In this document: positions 42,464 through 52,035 of the stretch, in pieces
Layout: each line of letters begins with the position of its first letter
Position numbering within the stretch: the first letter of the stretch is position 1
Source of the DNA: Nostoc sp. TH1S01
Lineage (GTDB): Bacteria; Cyanobacteriota; Cyanobacteriia; Cyanobacteriales; Nostocaceae
DNA: 64,000 bases
Assembly (NCBI GenBank): GCA_018993265.1
Contig: JAGKSW010000038.1
Coordinates: 16,804-80,803, forward strand
Direction of reading: 5' to 3'
Notes under the pieces: model-generated
What the model was told of the DNA's origin: nothing
Seen by the model: only the letters and a program-made list of their open reading frames with translations
The model's database searches: none
Program-made: the position numbers and the translations under genes

Positions 42464-43185
42464 AATGTGCCTGCATTGGGCATGAGAATCAATTCATCAA
42501 TTACTGCTTGTGGTGGCAATAAGACAGTGTGGAGAATTGACTGTGCCACAATTTCTGGAGTTAACATTTTTGAACGGTCAAAGTTGGCGTTAACGGTGTC
42601 TGTGTCCCAAATTTCTGTATTCACAGAACCAGGACAAATGGCCGTGACACGAATACCGTGGGCGCGTTCTTCTTGTGCCAGGGTTTGAGAAAGGGCTAGA
42701 AGTCCGGCTTTGCTAACACAATAGGCTCCCCATCCAGCAAAGGTTTGCTTGGCAGCTATTGAGGCTACGTTGATAATTGTGCCTGTGCCGCGATCGCGCA
42801 TTCCCGGCAAAATTCCTTTGATGCACTCAAATATACTGGTGAGATTGATGTTAATAACTTGCTGCCAGTCTTCTAAGCTTGTTTCGCTTAAATTACCTGT
42901 ATAGCCTATTCCGGCATTATTTACCAAAATATCTATGTTGCCAAAATCTTGGGCGATCGCTGTGATTTTTGCTTCTACTTGTGGTAAATCGGCTAAATCT
43001 AAGGTGTATGCTTTAGCTTCGACTCCAGTTTGCTTGGCTGCTGTTGCTACCGCCTCTAATTTATCTAAAGAACGGCTGACTAAGGCAACATCTATGCCTG
43101 CTTTAGCAAATGCCAAAGCTGTTGCTTTGCCAATTCCACTACTCGCCCCAGTAATCAGGGCGCGTTGTTTCTGCTTACTACTCAT
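42460..43185 (-). CDS. SDR family oxidoreductase
   Basis: A classical short-chain dehydrogenase of 241 residues: NAD(P)-binding TGASSGIG, NNAGIG, catalytic Ser in VASIAAK and YCVSK (Tyr-x-x-x-Lys). The substrate is unknown. Gene order ado-aar-accA-SDR-folE is familiar from Nostocales genomes, so the enzyme may be linked to fatty acid or alkane metabolism, though this is inferred only from context. GGGGGAAA before the ATG at 43185 supports this start over 43197. Confidence 0.88.
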   Translation of the reverse strand: MSSKQKQRALITGASSGIGKATALAFAKAGIDVALVSRSLDKLEAVATAAKQTGVEAKAYTLDLADLPQVEAKITAIAQDFGNIDILVNNAGIGYTGNLSETSLEDWQQVININLTSIFECIKGILPGMRDRGTGTIINVASIAAKQTFAGWGAYCVSKAGLLALSQTLAQEERAHGIRVTAICPGSVNTEIWDTDTVNANFDRSKMLTPEIVAQSILHTVLLPPQAVIDELILMPNAGTF

Positions 43186-43460
43186 GCTTTCCCCCATTAT
43201 TTTGGCAGTGACCCCAGCCCCTTGCCACCAAATTATTTAAGTCCTTCGGATTGGCTACATTAAAGTAACCTTAAATTCCGATAATTTTTTTTTGACAATT
43301 GCTATATTGAATTGTCAGTATGGGTATTTTTCCCAATAAAACATTTCCCAGTGATGAAATTTTAGTCTTCATCTGGGAGTTTGGGCTGTCTACTCGCAGT
43401 AAGTTACAAAAAACTACACACAGTCTCTCATTTAAATGAGCGGATGATCACAAATACAAA

Positions 43461-43507
43461 TGCCTGCGGTTAAAAAGATTGTTAAAAATCTTTAAGAACC
43501 ACAGGCA
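43461..43507 (-). terminator. Hairpin after accA
   Basis: TGCCTGCGGTTAAAAAGATT pairs with AATCTTTAAGAACCACAGGCA around GTTAAA. It lies 43 bases beyond the accA stop codon. Confidence 0.75.
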
Positions 43508-43549
43508 ATTATAGCATTGCTCTTGAATTAATGACCTAGCTTTAGCTTG

Positions 43550-44530
43550 CTAGTGAGGTATTTCTGTAAAAACACCGATTTTGCGGAATTTGTCATAGCG
43601 CATTTGCCGTCTTTCTTGGGATGTTAACTGTTTGAGTTCATCTAAATGATCTAAAAGGGCTTGCTTGAGGGTGGTTGCCGCTTCTAAGGGGTCAGAGTGA
43701 GCGCCACCAATTGGTTCCGGCAAAATTTGGTCAATAATTCCTAAGTTTTTTAAGTCATGGGAAGTAATTTTTAAAGCCACAGCAGCTTGGGGTGCTTTAC
43801 TGGCATCTTTCCAGAGAATTGCCGCACAACCTTCAGGGCTGATCACAGTGTAAACAGCATGTTCAAACATTAGTAAGCGATCGCAAACGCCAATACCCAG
43901 CGCCCCACCCGAACTTGCTTCTCCGATAACTGTGCAAATAATCGGTACATCCAAACCAAACATTTCCCGTAGATTATAAGCAATGGCTTCGCCTGCACCT
44001 TGATGTTCGGCTGCTACTGTTGCCAAAGCACCGGGTGTATCGACAAAAGCTAAAATCGGCATTCCAAACTTATTGGCGTGTTCCATCAGCCGCATCGCCT
44101 TACGATAACCACCAGGAGCAGCCATCCCGAAATTCCGCGCAATATTATCCTTAGTGTCACGCCCTTTTTGTTGACCTAACATTACCACTGGCTGCCCACC
44201 TAAACGAGCGACACCAGCGATTAAAGCCGGATCATCAGTACCACAGCGATCGCCATGCAACTCCATCCATTCATCGGTAATCGCCTGAATATAATCAAGA
44301 GTACTAGGGCGACGGGGATGCCGGGCGACTTGTACCTTTTGAGCCGGAGATAATGTACTAAAAATCTCCTCACGCAGTTTTGTGGCGCGTGCTTCTAGCT
44401 TGCGAATTTCGCCAGATACATCAACACCATTTTCTTCTGCTAGTTGCCGAATCTGCTCAATGCGGTTTGTGAGTTCTGCTAACGGCTTTTCAAAATCCAA
44501 CAGTAGTGGTTTACGCTCGGTAGTGGCCAT
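43550..44530 (-). CDS. accA: Acetyl-CoA carboxylase carboxyltransferase subunit alpha
   Basis: The 326-residue protein matches Acc[20 protein letters not shown] at the start, [44 protein letters not shown] and [16 protein letters not shown]. It transfers carboxyl from biotin carrier to acetyl-CoA to give malonyl-CoA, the committed step of fatty acid synthesis. Length is standard. accD is elsewhere. It follows aar in the same direction, which fits a supply of acyl-ACP for alkane synthesis, although repeats separate the genes. Confidence 0.95.
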   Translation of the reverse strand: MATTERKPLLLDFEKPLAELTNRIEQIRQLAEENGVDVSGEIRKLEARATKLREEIFSTLSPAQKVQVARHPRRPSTLDYIQAITDEWMELHGDRCGTDDPALIAGVARLGGQPVVMLGQQKGRDTKDNIARNFGMAAPGGYRKAMRLMEHANKFGMPILAFVDTPGALATVAAEHQGAGEAIAYNLREMFGLDVPIICTVIGEASSGGALGIGVCDRLLMFEHAVYTVISPEGCAAILWKDASKAPQAAVALKITSHDLKNLGIIDQILPEPIGGAHSDPLEAATTLKQALLDHLDELKQLTSQERRQMRYDKFRKIGVFTEIPH

Positions 44531-44537
44531 AATTTAG

Positions 44538-44604
44538 GGATGAGGAACTAGAGGTTAGGGACTAGGGGCTAGGGGCTAGGGACTAGAGGCTAGGGGCTAG
44601 GTTT
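44538..44604. repeat. STRR tract, GGGGCTA/GGGACTA heptamers
   Basis: Eight or nine units of AGGGGCT/AGGGACT type (TAGGGACTAGGGGCTAGG) lie just upstream of accA. The opposite-strand tract at 44720-44757 is complementary. Confidence 0.9.
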
Positions 44605-44719
44605 GAATGTTATTTTCTATCTCTTAACTTTTATTACAGCACGGCGTAAATCAAGGAAGCCTTATAAATCAGTGAAAAGCCTATTTGATCAGCTTTTTGA
44701 CTTTTGACTTCTGCCTTGC

Positions 44720-44757
44720 GGTACTAGCCTCTAGACTCTAACCTCTAGCCCCTAATT
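44720..44757. repeat. STRR tract, AGCCTCTAGACTCTAACCTCTAGCCCC type
   Basis: Heptamers in inverse orientation to 44538-44604 sit directly after the aar stop codon. The pair could form a large hairpin between aar and accA. Confidence 0.8.
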
Positions 44758-44758
44758 G

Positions 44759-45778
44759 CTAAAGCAGCAAAGGTCTAAAGCCGTGTTTCACCGATGCTTG
44801 ACCAATCTGCTCCATTTTGTCTACGGTAATCTGATTACGCCCCCAAGAAAAGTTCGTATGTAACTTCTCAAATTCCAGTAGCATAGCTTCGGCGAAACAA
44901 GCAAATAGCTGACGTTCTGGCACTTCCATATTGACGATTTCCATAATTTTCCAGTCAATATCTAAAGAATGCTCAACAATGCCACCGTTGAGTACATGAG
45001 CGTCAGGATGTTGAATTTTTGTCGCTAAATTTTTAGGATAGCCGCCATCAATAAGTAGACAAGGTTGCTTTAACACCTTGGGGTCAATTTCCACGCCTTT
45101 GGGCATACTTGCTACCCAAACGACAATATCAGCTTCGGGTAATGCTTCATCCAAAGCCATAATTTTGCCTCGTCCCAATTCGTCTTGTAAATTTTGCAGG
45201 CGTTCTTGGTTACGAGCGATGAGCAAAATTTCTTTGACATCTGTTTTGGCATCTAGCCAGCGTGTTACCGCACTACCAATATCCCCAGTCGCACCACATA
45301 TCGCTACTGTTGCTTTCGACAGTTCGATTCCAACTTGTTTTGCAGCTGCCTCTACTTGCCGACAGATAATGTAGGCAGTGTGTGTATTGCCTGTAGTGAA
45401 GCGTTCAAACTCTAATTTGACGTTGCGGACTTGACTGAACTGCTCCAAATTAAAGTTTTCAAAAATAATTGATGAAAAACCGCCTAAAGCTGTGATATCT
45501 ATATCATTCTTTTGAGCATGAGCCATTGCATTCAGAATTTTGCGGGTTGCCGCTTTTATCCGCCGATTTGCCAGCATTTCTGGCAAAAAACATGATTCTA
45601 CGTACTTGCCTTCGATTGTTTCCCCAGTCAGACTGGTAACTTTAATATGATCAACAATTTGCGGCGGGGCGCTGCACCAAAAATCTAGACCTTGATCGGC
45701 ATATTCTGGGTATCCCAATTGTTGAGCTACCGCTTGAGCGTGTTCTAAACTAGTCAGATGTCCAATTAGACCAAACAT
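44759..45778 (-). CDS. aar: Long-chain acyl-ACP reductase (alkane pathway)
   Basis: A 339-residue protein of the cyanobacterial AAR family: [49 protein letters not shown], the NADPH loop [16 protein letters not shown] and the acyl-accepting Cys in VESCFLPEM. It reduces fatty acyl-ACP to aldehyde. ADO lies immediately upstream (246 bases), so the two make alkanes together. Length and motifs are normal. Confidence 0.95.
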   Translation of the reverse strand: MFGLIGHLTSLEHAQAVAQQLGYPEYADQGLDFWCSAPPQIVDHIKVTSLTGETIEGKYVESCFLPEMLANRRIKAATRKILNAMAHAQKNDIDITALGGFSSIIFENFNLEQFSQVRNVKLEFERFTTGNTHTAYIICRQVEAAAKQVGIELSKATVAICGATGDIGSAVTRWLDAKTDVKEILLIARNQERLQNLQDELGRGKIMALDEALPEADIVVWVASMPKGVEIDPKVLKQPCLLIDGGYPKNLATKIQHPDAHVLNGGIVEHSLDIDWKIMEIVNMEVPERQLFACFAEAMLLEFEKLHTNFSWGRNQITVDKMEQIGQASVKHGFRPLLL

Positions 45779-45857
45779 GTATTGTGTATTAGGCGTTTGC
45801 TGCGTCGAAAGCGTGGAATTTAGTGGGTAAGTGACAATACCTAACCTTAAAAATACA

Positions 45858-45906
45858 ACAAAGTGTGAAGTATGAAGTATGAAGTCTGAAGTGTGAAGTC
45901 TGAAAT
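45858..45906. repeat. STRR tract, GAAGTAT/GAAGTGT/GAAGTCT heptamers
   Basis: Seven units (AAGTGTGAAGTATGAAGTAT and on) fill part of the aar-ado gap. Confidence 0.9.
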
Positions 45907-45983
45907 TTTAGCAAAATGCGATTCATCTGTCAGAATTTTCGATAGATTTGATTTTGTATCCTGAATTCTGACTTTTGTTTTCT

Positions 45984-46021
45984 TCTTGTAACTTCATGCT
46001 TCATCCTTCATCCTTCATACT
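45984..46021. repeat. STRR tract, CTTCATC/CTTCATG units
   Basis: ACTTCATGCTTCATCCTTCATCC units lie immediately downstream of ado in opposite orientation to 45858-45906. Confidence 0.85.
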
Positions 46022-46024
46022 TTT

Positions 46025-46720
46025 TTAGGCAGCGGAAAGTCCGTAGGCTGACAAGCGCATGATATCTCTGGTTGTGAAGCCAATGTTACTTAAAGCTTCA
46101 CCGTATTGAATCATGAAGTCTTCGACTAAAGCTTCTTTTTCCATTGCTAAAACTTCGGCATCGTCAGCTACTTGATTGAGCATTTTCCAAACCAGAGGGA
46201 GGTTTTGGCGATTTGCTTCTTCGAGTTCAGCTTTGGAGGCTTCAAAGTTTGCTTTCAGCCAGACTTCACCAAAGTTTAAATGGCTGTATTCATCTTTAAT
46301 TACTCCCTCAGTAATTTTGCGTGCGAAATCATCAGCAACGGGGATGTAAATGTTGTATGCGGCGATCGCAAAGCATTCAATAATCAAAGATTGAATCAGT
46401 AAGCAGGTGACAACGTTTCCTTTGGCTGCTGCTGCTTTAAAGTTATCGTGCAGAGGTGCAAAAAACTCTTTGGCAAATTGTAAATCTGGGGTAACTTGTA
46501 AATTCCGACCGCAAGCTTCAAAGCCTTTTTTATGGCGGCTTTCCATTTTCGACAAGCGAATTAAATCATCATGATGCTCAGGCAGCAGTTCAGCTAGTTT
46601 GATGTAATTCTCATAAGCTTCTTGTTCCCCTTCAATCACGATCGCATTAATGCGACTATAGGCATCTTTATATGTTTCGCTTTGGAAATCTATTTCTAAT
46701 CCATCTGCCAACTGCTGCAT
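46025..46720 (-). CDS. ado: Aldehyde-deformylating oxygenase (alkane synthase)
   Basis: The 231-residue all-helical ferritin-like protein has the di-iron ligand motifs [36 protein letters not shown] and [14 protein letters not shown] of the cyanobacterial ADO family. It converts fatty aldehyde plus oxygen to alkane and formate in the cytoplasm. CAGGAGTGACG precedes the ATG as ribosome-binding site. It is the first gene of the ado-aar-accA-SDR-folE series. Confidence 0.95.
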   Translation of the reverse strand: MQQLADGLEIDFQSETYKDAYSRINAIVIEGEQEAYENYIKLAELLPEHHDDLIRLSKMESRHKKGFEACGRNLQVTPDLQFAKEFFAPLHDNFKAAAAKGNVVTCLLIQSLIIECFAIAAYNIYIPVADDFARKITEGVIKDEYSHLNFGEVWLKANFEASKAELEEANRQNLPLVWKMLNQVADDAEVLAMEKEALVEDFMIQYGEALSNIGFTTRDIMRLSAYGLSAA

Positions 46721-46926
46721 GGTATCGTCACTCCTGTAAAATGAATCATTTGATACTAACGCTTCATTTACCCTGGCATTTTAGGGTAATCTTCACTGTT
46801 GTTTAATTTAACTTAACAAGTCACTATGTAATAGATTAGCTTTTGCAGGGGAGCGATGCTCTAGTACTAAAGAAACAAATGCAGCGTGTGGATTGAATCG
46901 TCAAAAGTCAATGGTCAAGAGTAATT

Positions 46927-46961
46927 TTTTCTCTAGTCTCTAGCCCCTAGCCCCTAGGCTC
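46927..46961. repeat. STRR tract, CTAGCCC/CTAGTCT heptamers
   Basis: CTAGTCTCTAGCCCCTAGCCCC units lie 17 bases upstream of the ABC permease gene. Confidence 0.85.
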
Positions 46962-46977
46962 TGCTATCTATTTACTT

Positions 46978-47802
46978 ATGATGAAATCTAGTTGGAACCT
47001 GAAATCTGGCGATCTTGTGAGTTTGGCAGTACTGCTACTGGGAGCATTGATTGTCTTGCTTCCGCTATTTGTGGTGTTTTTCACTTCTTTTGCACCCCCT
47101 GGCGCGACTCCAGATATGATGCCTAAAAGTTGGTCTTTAGGTAATTACCATGATGCTTGGCAGCGAGGGAAGTTCCTGTTGGCGTTTGCTAATTCTACTT
47201 TAGTAGCGATCGCAGTCACGGCGTTTCAGCTGATCACCTCTGCTTTGGCTGGTTACGCTTTGGCGAGATTGAAATTTCGTGGTAGGCAAGCTCTACTATT
47301 AGTTGTTTTAGCAACCTTGGTTATCCCTTTTCAGCTGTTGGTTATACCTATATTCTTGGTTTTAAAATGGGGACATTTAATCAATACTTATGGGGCGCTG
47401 ATTTTACCAACTGCTGTCAATGGCTTTGGCATATTTCTTTTACGCCAATATTTTCAAACAATTCCTGTGGAACTGGAAGAAGCAGCCACAATTGATGGGG
47501 CGAACAGGTTACAAATTTTGTGGCGGGTGTTATTACCTTTAGCCCGTCCAGCTTTGGTGACTTTGTTTTTATTCACTTTTATTGCTGAATGGAATGATTT
47601 ATTTAAGCCTTTGGTATTTACTACACGCCCAGAATTAAGAACAGTACAGTTGGCATTAGCAGAATTTCAAGAGCAATTTACTAATAACTGGCCTTTGATG
47701 ATGGCAGCAGTAACTATTGCAACGGTGCCGGTGATGGTACTATTTTTATTTGGTCAGCGTCAATTTATTCGCGGAATTGCCACCACAGGAATGAAAAATT
47801 AG
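46978..47802 (+). CDS. Carbohydrate ABC transporter permease (MalG/UgpE type), lone gene
   Basis: Six hydrophobic segments and the EAA loop EEAATIDGANRLQILWRVLLPLARPA, which contacts the ATPase, define a type I sugar permease of 274 residues. It needs a second permease, a binding protein and an MsmX-type ATPase, none of which is in the window, so it must be served by genes elsewhere. Glucosylglycerol/sucrose or maltose uptake is possible. Translation starts directly after an STRR tract. A normal length is seen. Confidence 0.9.
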   Translation: MMKSSWNLKSGDLVSLAVLLLGALIVLLPLFVVFFTSFAPPGATPDMMPKSWSLGNYHDAWQRGKFLLAFANSTLVAIAVTAFQLITSALAGYALARLKFRGRQALLLVVLATLVIPFQLLVIPIFLVLKWGHLINTYGALILPTAVNGFGIFLLRQYFQTIPVELEEAATIDGANRLQILWRVLLPLARPALVTLFLFTFIAEWNDLFKPLVFTTRPELRTVQLALAEFQEQFTNNWPLMMAAVTIATVPVMVLFLFGQRQFIRGIATTGMKN

Positions 47803-48463
47803 GCGTTGCATATTTGCGGGATGAATTCAAAATTTTGAGCAACGCTAAAAGTCTATTCTTTGCGCCTTTGCGTCTTTGCGTGAGGTAAAAATCATCCCAT
47901 CAATCAGCAACGCCAAAAATTAATTCTGAAGGCTTTGCTGCATCTTGCGTTTTTTAATTGCGAATTGCGAATTGGCATAAGTGTCGGCTTCTCTGTACTT
48001 CTGTAGTATCTTTCGGGTTGGAACGCCTGATGAGGAACAGGAAGCTATAGGCGCACGCATATACATGTTGTAGTCACTGGTGCGTCAGCTCTAATTTACC
48101 AAAATCAGCAGGAAACATCAGTTTGTTTGATATACAACCTTAATTAAAAAACAATTGTCAAAAAACCATCAATTATGAGAGAACTAGATTAGAAGGAAAA
48201 TAAGTTATATCGTTTGAGTTATTTGTAAATAGTTTTTTGTTTTTTAAAATTTCAAATTTTTCTCAAAATAAGTTTGTCTAGCTTTACATTTTTTAACAAC
48301 TATCAGAGCAATTACTTCAACATTTTTTTGAGAAACATTGATAATTAATGACTTAGATATCTCATTTAGACAGATTATTTGAATAATTAAATAATTCATA
48401 AGTATGTTTAACCTTGCCAGTAAATTGAATAACATGGAGGAAATATACTGACGAGGGTATTAG
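47803..48463. other. Intergenic region with dispersed repeats
   Basis: TTCTTTGCGCCTTTGCGTCTTTGCG at 47858-47890 matches the repeat family at 27067. The remainder is AT-rich. The 63-residue minus-strand frame at 48244 is judged spurious. Confidence 0.55.
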
Positions 48464-48838
48464 ATGGAGCCATTACAAAACCAGATCCTGACTTTGAGCC
48501 ATAAACTGGATGCCCTCTACCAGGTAATTGAGCAGCTTGATTTTAAAGTTGCTCAGGCGTTCTCAGAGTGCTCCTTGGCTAAAACACCAGCAAAAGATAA
48601 CTATCAAGAAAATAGTGAGAATTTTCCCTATCAGTTAAAAGGACAAATTAGTTTTAATCAAGAATTAGAACACAAGGATGTTCTAACAGATGGCATTTAT
48701 TTAGACATGAATCGTCAAGGCGGAGATAAGGTTTTAACACCAGAAATTCAAATACAACGACTGACAGCGCAATTAACCGCAGCCTACAATCGGATTGCAG
48801 CATTAGAAGAACAATTACTTCGAGAAAGAATTCATTAA
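48464..48838 (+). CDS. Unknown 124-aa protein with helical ends
   Basis: The protein is soluble with a helical N-terminus (MEPLQNQILTLSHKLDALYQVIEQLDFKV) and a coiled-coil-like C-terminus (IQIQRLTAQLTAAYNRIAALEEQLLRER), joined by a polar, probably disordered middle. I do not recognise a family. It is followed by a good terminator, so it is a real monocistronic gene. Confidence 0.7.
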   Translation: MEPLQNQILTLSHKLDALYQVIEQLDFKVAQAFSECSLAKTPAKDNYQENSENFPYQLKGQISFNQELEHKDVLTDGIYLDMNRQGGDKVLTPEIQIQRLTAQLTAAYNRIAALEEQLLRERIH

Positions 48839-48868
48839 TCGTTAATTAGCCAATATTCCCAGATAATT

Positions 48869-48900
48869 TACCGGAACTTTTTCAGTCCGGTATTTTTGTT
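48869..48900 (+). terminator. Intrinsic terminator
   Basis: TACCGGA pairs with TCCGGTA across a short loop and is followed by TTTTTGTTTTT, 31 bases after the stop codon. Confidence 0.8.
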
Positions 48901-48958
48901 TTTATATTAAGGGACTTCCAGAAATTAATACCAATTCGCAATTCGCAATGACGCTTCT

Positions 48959-48979
48959 TCTCCCAAAGGGAGACGCTAC
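48959..48979. repeat. Dispersed repeat TCTCCCAAAGGGAGACGCTAC
   Basis: The exact reverse complement is at 55103-55123. The surrounding 48943-49015 contains further inverted words (AATTCGC and GCGAATT-like, CGTCGCTAACG). Confidence 0.8.
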
Positions 48980-49101
48980 ACGAACGTCGCTAACGCTGCG
49001 AAGAGAGCAATTCGCACTTAAGAAATCTAGCTCCAGTAAGTTTTGGCGATCGCCAACGCAGTATCATCAAATGAGCTAAAGCTAGAGGTGGCGATTTTTT
49101 C

Positions 49102-49497
49102 TTAGTTTTCAATGCGATAACGTATTAACTGCTTAATCGCTGTGATTGGTAGTCCTAAAGCTTGAGCGATCGCGGCATCAACTTGAGCAAATTCAGTCAT
49201 AGGGAACTCAAATTCCATTTGCTTTAACACTGAATCAGCAGTGTAAACTTTGACTTCAGTCAACTTTTCTTGACGTTGAATTAAAGCTTCAATAGACATG
49301 ACAGCCACGGAAACAGAAAAGTGAATTTGATGTTTTGAGTCGGCGTGGATTTGAGCGGTTGTGCCAGATGTATAGCTCAATACGTGATGCGTTAGCAAAC
49401 CTGTACTCAACCAAAAAAACAGTCCGATTAAAGGTATTGGCAGCCAAAACTCCAGTCCTAAATTATTGAGTAATTGTAGCCAGCGATTTCGAGTCAT
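49102..49497 (-). CDS. Unknown single-pass membrane protein
   Basis: A 131-residue protein with one strong N-terminal hydrophobic helix (LEFWLPIPLIGLFFWLSTGLLTHHV) and a soluble rest (HSVAVMSIEALIQRQEKLTEVKVYTADSVLKQMEFEFPM). It has no recognised domain. Being divergent from the RppA-like regulator with only 66 bases between starts, it may be a target or partner of that system. Confidence 0.7.
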   Translation of the reverse strand: MTRNRWLQLLNNLGLEFWLPIPLIGLFFWLSTGLLTHHVLSYTSGTTAQIHADSKHQIHFSVSVAVMSIEALIQRQEKLTEVKVYTADSVLKQMEFEFPMTEFAQVDAAIAQALGLPITAIKQLIRYRIEN

Positions 49498-49563
49498 AAT
49501 ACAGAAAAGTTTGATGATGAATTAATCATAGGAAAATAAACAGGAAGTACAGCGATGTGATGA

Positions 49564-50250
49564 ATGAGAATCTTACTTGTAGAGGATGATATCACTCAGT
49601 TACAACCACTACAGGGTGCGCTCTTGAAAGTCGGGCATATTGTAGACGCTGCTGAAGACGGCGAAACAGCTCTGTGGTTAATGCAACAGAGAGACTACGA
49701 CCTATTAATTTTAGATTGGATGTTACCTAAAATTAGTGGTGTTAGTCTGTGTCAACAGTATCGTCAAGCAGGAAAAACCGCTCCAGTACTGATTCTCACA
49801 GCTAAGGATGCCATTTTGGATAAAGTATCTGCTTTAGATATTGGCGCAGATGATTATCTAGTTAAACCGTTTAGTTTACTTGAATTGTTGGCACGAGTCA
49901 GAGCATTGGGACGCAGAGTGCCACTTAGGCAAGGTGACACACTAGAGTTAGCCGACTTACAACTTCATCTCAACACTCTCACGTTACAACGTCAGGAAAT
50001 TACAGTCCAGTTGTCAGGTCGAGAATTTCAATTGCTGGAATACTTTCTGCGACATCCTAAGCAAGTACTAACTCACGACCAAATCGAACAAGCACTTTGG
50101 GAGTGGAATAGACAACCAGATAGTAAAGCAATCACGATGTTAGTGCATCGGCTGCGGCAACGCTTACAGTTGGTGAGAGCAGAAGATTGGCTACAGACTG
50201 TTTACGGAATAGGATATCGATTAGTCGCCCCTGAATCATGCGATCGCTAA
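49564..50250 (+). CDS. OmpR-family response regulator (RppA-like)
   Basis: The receiver (about 1-118) has VEDD, LLILDWMLP (phospho-Asp), LTAKD and DDYLVKPFS. The C-terminal winged helix (about 130-225) ends with MLVHRLRQRLQLVRAEDWLQTVYGIGYRL, typical of OmpR. It resembles the RppA regulators that answer redox or metal signals in cyanobacteria. The gene overlaps the kinase gene by 13 bases, and the genes downstream suggest regulation of envelope or efflux functions. Confidence 0.93.
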   Translation: MRILLVEDDITQLQPLQGALLKVGHIVDAAEDGETALWLMQQRDYDLLILDWMLPKISGVSLCQQYRQAGKTAPVLILTAKDAILDKVSALDIGADDYLVKPFSLLELLARVRALGRRVPLRQGDTLELADLQLHLNTLTLQRQEITVQLSGREFQLLEYFLRHPKQVLTHDQIEQALWEWNRQPDSKAITMLVHRLRQRLQLVRAEDWLQTVYGIGYRLVAPESCDR

Positions 50251-51578
50251 TTCCTAAAATGTTTAGTCGCAGTCGGCGTAATCTAGCTCGCTGGTTTACG
50301 CTCTCGATGGGGAGTATTTTAGTGTTATTCGCAGCAATACTTTACTTTTTAGAAGCTAAAGACCAATTGCGGGGATTTGACCAAGAACTTTACAATACAA
50401 GTCAGCTGATGGCGGCTGGCGTTGAAGATGGACGTTACCAAGAACAGCAACGCATTAGTCTTGAAGATGTTCCTATCTTGGGCGGTGAAGCTTTGCCCTT
50501 TAACAACAAAATTATTTATGCTCGTTGGTACACTCCCAAAAAGCAACTACTAGAGTTTTTTGGTGTCATTCCGTCAGAGCAGTTAAATAATCAACTAGGG
50601 TTTCAAACAATTAAGTTAGATGATGCTACAAAGGAAGCATACCAAGCGGGCGATCGCGTTTCTACTAGTATTGGTCAAAGTAAACTGTTGCGTCAATTAA
50701 CAGTTCCTGTTTTTCAGGATAAACAATTAATCGGCTATTTAGAAATAGCAGCTTCTCTAACGCCTGTTGAAGAAACTTTATGGTCACTGAGACTGTTTTT
50801 AATCATAGGTGTACCGATTGCCTTAAGTGTAATTGGTTTGACTGGTTGGTTTCTTGGTGGGATGGCCATGCAGCCAATTCGCCAATCCTACGAGCAATTA
50901 CAACGTTTTACATCTGATGCCTCCCATGAGCTACGCACACCCCTCCAAGCAATTCGCAATCATGCTCAGTTTGGTTTGCTCGAACCAATAGACCCTAGCC
51001 AACAGCAAAGTTCACTAGAAAATATTGACCAACTTGCGGAATCAATGGGAATGCTGATTAGTAATTTATTATTCTTAGCTCGGAATGAAGGAAAATTAAA
51101 GCCAGAGGCACTTAAGCTTGTCAATTTGGTTAGCTGGCTGGAAACATTAGTAGAAGAATATGCTGACTCAGCCAAGGCAAAAAACTTAGAATTCACCAGC
51201 GAATTTCCTCAACAATTGGTCATGTTGAGAATCAATCCAGATTTAATGCGGCAGGCAGTTACAAATATTCTTAATAATGCCTGCCGATACACGCCGTCTG
51301 GAGGTAAACTTCACTTACGAGTTGTTCTTGTATCTCGCTGGCTAGTAATTGAAGTCCAGGATAGCGGTATTGGGATTCCAGAGGCAGATTTACCGCATAT
51401 ATTTGAGCGATTTTATCGAGTAGATAGCGTGCGATCGCGCCATACAGGTGGCTTCGGGTTAGGATTAGCGATCGTACAACAGATTGTTCAGGCACATGGG
51501 GGAGAAATCAGAGCAATTAGCCGTTTGGATGAAGGCTCTACATTTCAAATTACACTACCATTCACGCCTCAATCTTGA
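50238..51578 (+). CDS. Sensor histidine kinase (RppB-like)
   Basis: Two membrane helices (about 20-38 and 185-210) flank a periplasmic sensor region. The H-box SDASHELRTPLQAIRNHAQ, N-box MRQAVTNILNNACRY, G1 VQDSGIGIPE and G2 GFGLGLAIVQQIV are all present. It should phosphorylate the upstream RppA-like regulator. The sensor region has no recognisable PAS or HAMP domain. The 13-base overlap with the regulator implies coupled translation. Confidence 0.93.
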   Translation: MRSLIPKMFSRSRRNLARWFTLSMGSILVLFAAILYFLEAKDQLRGFDQELYNTSQLMAAGVEDGRYQEQQRISLEDVPILGGEALPFNNKIIYARWYTPKKQLLEFFGVIPSEQLNNQLGFQTIKLDDATKEAYQAGDRVSTSIGQSKLLRQLTVPVFQDKQLIGYLEIAASLTPVEETLWSLRLFLIIGVPIALSVIGLTGWFLGGMAMQPIRQSYEQLQRFTSDASHELRTPLQAIRNHAQFGLLEPIDPSQQQSSLENIDQLAESMGMLISNLLFLARNEGKLKPEALKLVNLVSWLETLVEEYADSAKAKNLEFTSEFPQQLVMLRINPDLMRQAVTNILNNACRYTPSGGKLHLRVVLVSRWLVIEVQDSGIGIPEADLPHIFERFYRVDSVRSRHTGGFGLGLAIVQQIVQAHGGEIRAISRLDEGSTFQITLPFTPQS

Positions 51579-51617
51579 CCATAACGAGCAATAGATTTTC
51601 CAGATTTAAAACCTTGC

Positions 51618-51637
51618 TGTTACTTTCTTGTTACTTT
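51618..51637 (+). promoter_or_regulatory. Direct repeat TGTTACTTT, 11-bp spacing (possible OmpR-type site)
   Basis: TGTTACTTT-CT-TGTTACTTT is a direct repeat with 11-base period, the geometry bound by OmpR-type dimers, in the 115-base gap between the kinase gene and the OB-fold gene. It could be the RppA-like target. Assignment is by geometry only. Confidence 0.45.
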
Positions 51638-51693
51638 TATCCGGCAATCTGAAAGTAAGCGTCAATTACACATCAGATTGGAGGATTTAACTA

Positions 51694-52035
51694 ATGAATT
51701 TCAATCCAACACCCAGTATCGTCCTAACTGCTTTGTTTACGTTGCTAATTCCGTTTCAGGTAGGAGCGCAGAAAACACCCAACCAAATTGAGAATGTTCC
51801 TAACGCTCGTGTTACTACTATTTCCGGTCAAGTTACTAAGCTTTTAGATGACGAGTTCATTCTCAAAGATGGTAAGGGACAAATCATCGTTGAAGCAGAA
51901 CCTCAGTTAGGGCAACTCATTAACCTGTCTGTAGGAGAAAAAATCACCGTAGTTGGCAACTATGACGACAATGAGTTCAAAGCTCGGAGTATTACTCGTG
52001 CCAACGGTGAAACTATTCAAATTCATGACGATTAA
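51694..52035 (+). CDS. Small secreted protein with OB-fold (BOF/YgiW-like) domain
   Basis: A 24-residue signal peptide (IVLTALFTLLIPFQVGA) is followed by an OB-fold-like domain with RVTTISGQVTKLLDDEFILKDGKGQIIVEAE and KITVVGNYDDNEFKARSI, close to bacterial BOF (YgiW/YdeI) stress proteins. It should be periplasmic. GGAGG precedes the ATG. The gene follows the two-component system and carries the OmpR-type repeat upstream, so it is a likely target. Confidence 0.78.
   Translation: MNFNPTPSIVLTALFTLLIPFQVGAQKTPNQIENVPNARVTTISGQVTKLLDDEFILKDGKGQIIVEAEPQLGQLINLSVGEKITVVGNYDDNEFKARSITRANGETIQIHDD

Noticed and set aside
48244-48435. 63-residue hydrophobic minus-strand frame
   Set aside because: AT-rich DNA without ribosome-binding site or coding-type composition.
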